NCBI GenBank assembly: GCA_021442455.1
Contig: JABUSY010000023.1
Location: forward strand, 1-50,916
DNA length: 50,916 nt
Direction: 5' to 3'
Source: Lachnospiraceae bacterium
Lineage (GTDB): Bacteria; Bacillota; Clostridia; Lachnospirales; Lachnospiraceae
Both the position numbers and the translations under genes were made by a program. Shown piece after piece: positions 50,801-50,916 of the stretch. Position 1 is the stretch's first letter. Each line of letters starts with the position of its first letter. The notes beneath the pieces are model-generated. The model ran no database searches, was not told where the DNA came from, and worked only from the letters and a program-made list of their open reading frames with translations.

Positions 50801-50916
50801 TTATTAAATTTAAAAATCTATTATAAAAAAGCTTTTATCTCATCAATATCTCCCTGGAAAAGCTTGTGTACAACCATATATTATGGACCAAACTGATCTA
50901 AAAGTACTGATCAAAA
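44838..50916. other. 6.1-kb region without a recognisable gene
   Basis: This is the longest empty stretch in the window. All open frames are under about 95 codons, overlapping and without ribosome sites. None resembles a family I know, including the longest ones on the minus strand at 44885-45151 and 45700-45981. One clear hairpin (48094-48127) may mark a former gene end. I see no tRNA, rRNA, insertion sequence or CRISPR array. Confidence 0.5.
48094..48127 (-). terminator. Isolated 12-bp perfect hairpin, possible fossil terminator
   Basis: TAGCTTATAGGC (48094-48105) and GCCTATAAGCTA (48116-48127) pair perfectly around a 10-base loop. On the minus strand a run of six T starts 6 bases after the stem, a terminator-like but imperfect layout. 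No gene precedes it. Confidence 0.5.

Overview
The window reads as a piece of a shrinking clostridial genome, most likely a Lachnospiraceae-related, host-restricted lineage. This is inferred from gene families and gene order, not from a database search. The DNA is AT-rich. I can support only about 17 kb of intact protein-coding sequence (about 33%) plus three tRNA genes. Much of the remaining DNA is not random spacer: read on the right strand it contains decayed but recognisable genes, each where clostridial gene order predicts it.

Layout. 1-7600: a 13-bp tandem repeat at the left edge, a perfect 21-bp hairpin, tRNA-Gly, a processive-type GT2 glycosyltransferase (plus strand), then tRNA-Leu and tRNA-Tyr; the rest is unassigned. 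8200-16400 (all minus strand): the clostridial cluster mazG-hup-rqcP-yabP/Q-divIC-spoIIE-tilS-hpt-ftsH survives in order, but only hup, divIC and tilS are intact; mazG, rqcP, yabQ, spoIIE, hpt and ftsH are fossils. A phosphoglucomutase gene lies at its head. 17900-21430: CCA-adding enzyme (minus) and, divergently, ProRS behind a consensus promoter and a T-box-like leader. 24080-27170 (minus): sua5-[tyrosine phosphatase relic]-rpiB-[upp pseudogene]-dCMP deaminase. 28500-31620: a GH18/SH3 envelope hydrolase whose membrane anchor is cut off by a poly-A frameshift, and mecA (plus). 33280-34460: murB followed by a rapZ relic. 38770-44840: folC and valS; valS is full length except for one in-frame amber codon just before KMSKS. 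44840-50916: no gene recognised.

How it fits together. What is kept is mostly translation (TilS, CCA enzyme, ProRS, ValRS, Sua5, tRNAs), envelope synthesis and division (MurB, DivIC, GT2, Pgm), folate and nucleotide metabolism, and MecA. Sporulation genes (spoIIE, yabQ) and nucleobase salvage genes (upp, hpt) have been lost. None of the tRNA genes encodes CCA, so the retained cca gene is needed. Retained genes often have near-consensus promoters (tRNAs, hup, proS, valS, murB). The most notable object is valS: a perfect consensus promoter and an attenuator-type leader drive a gene split by a TAG ten bases upstream of an in-frame ATG, which raises nonsense suppression, reinitiation giving a two-piece ValRS, or very recent inactivation.
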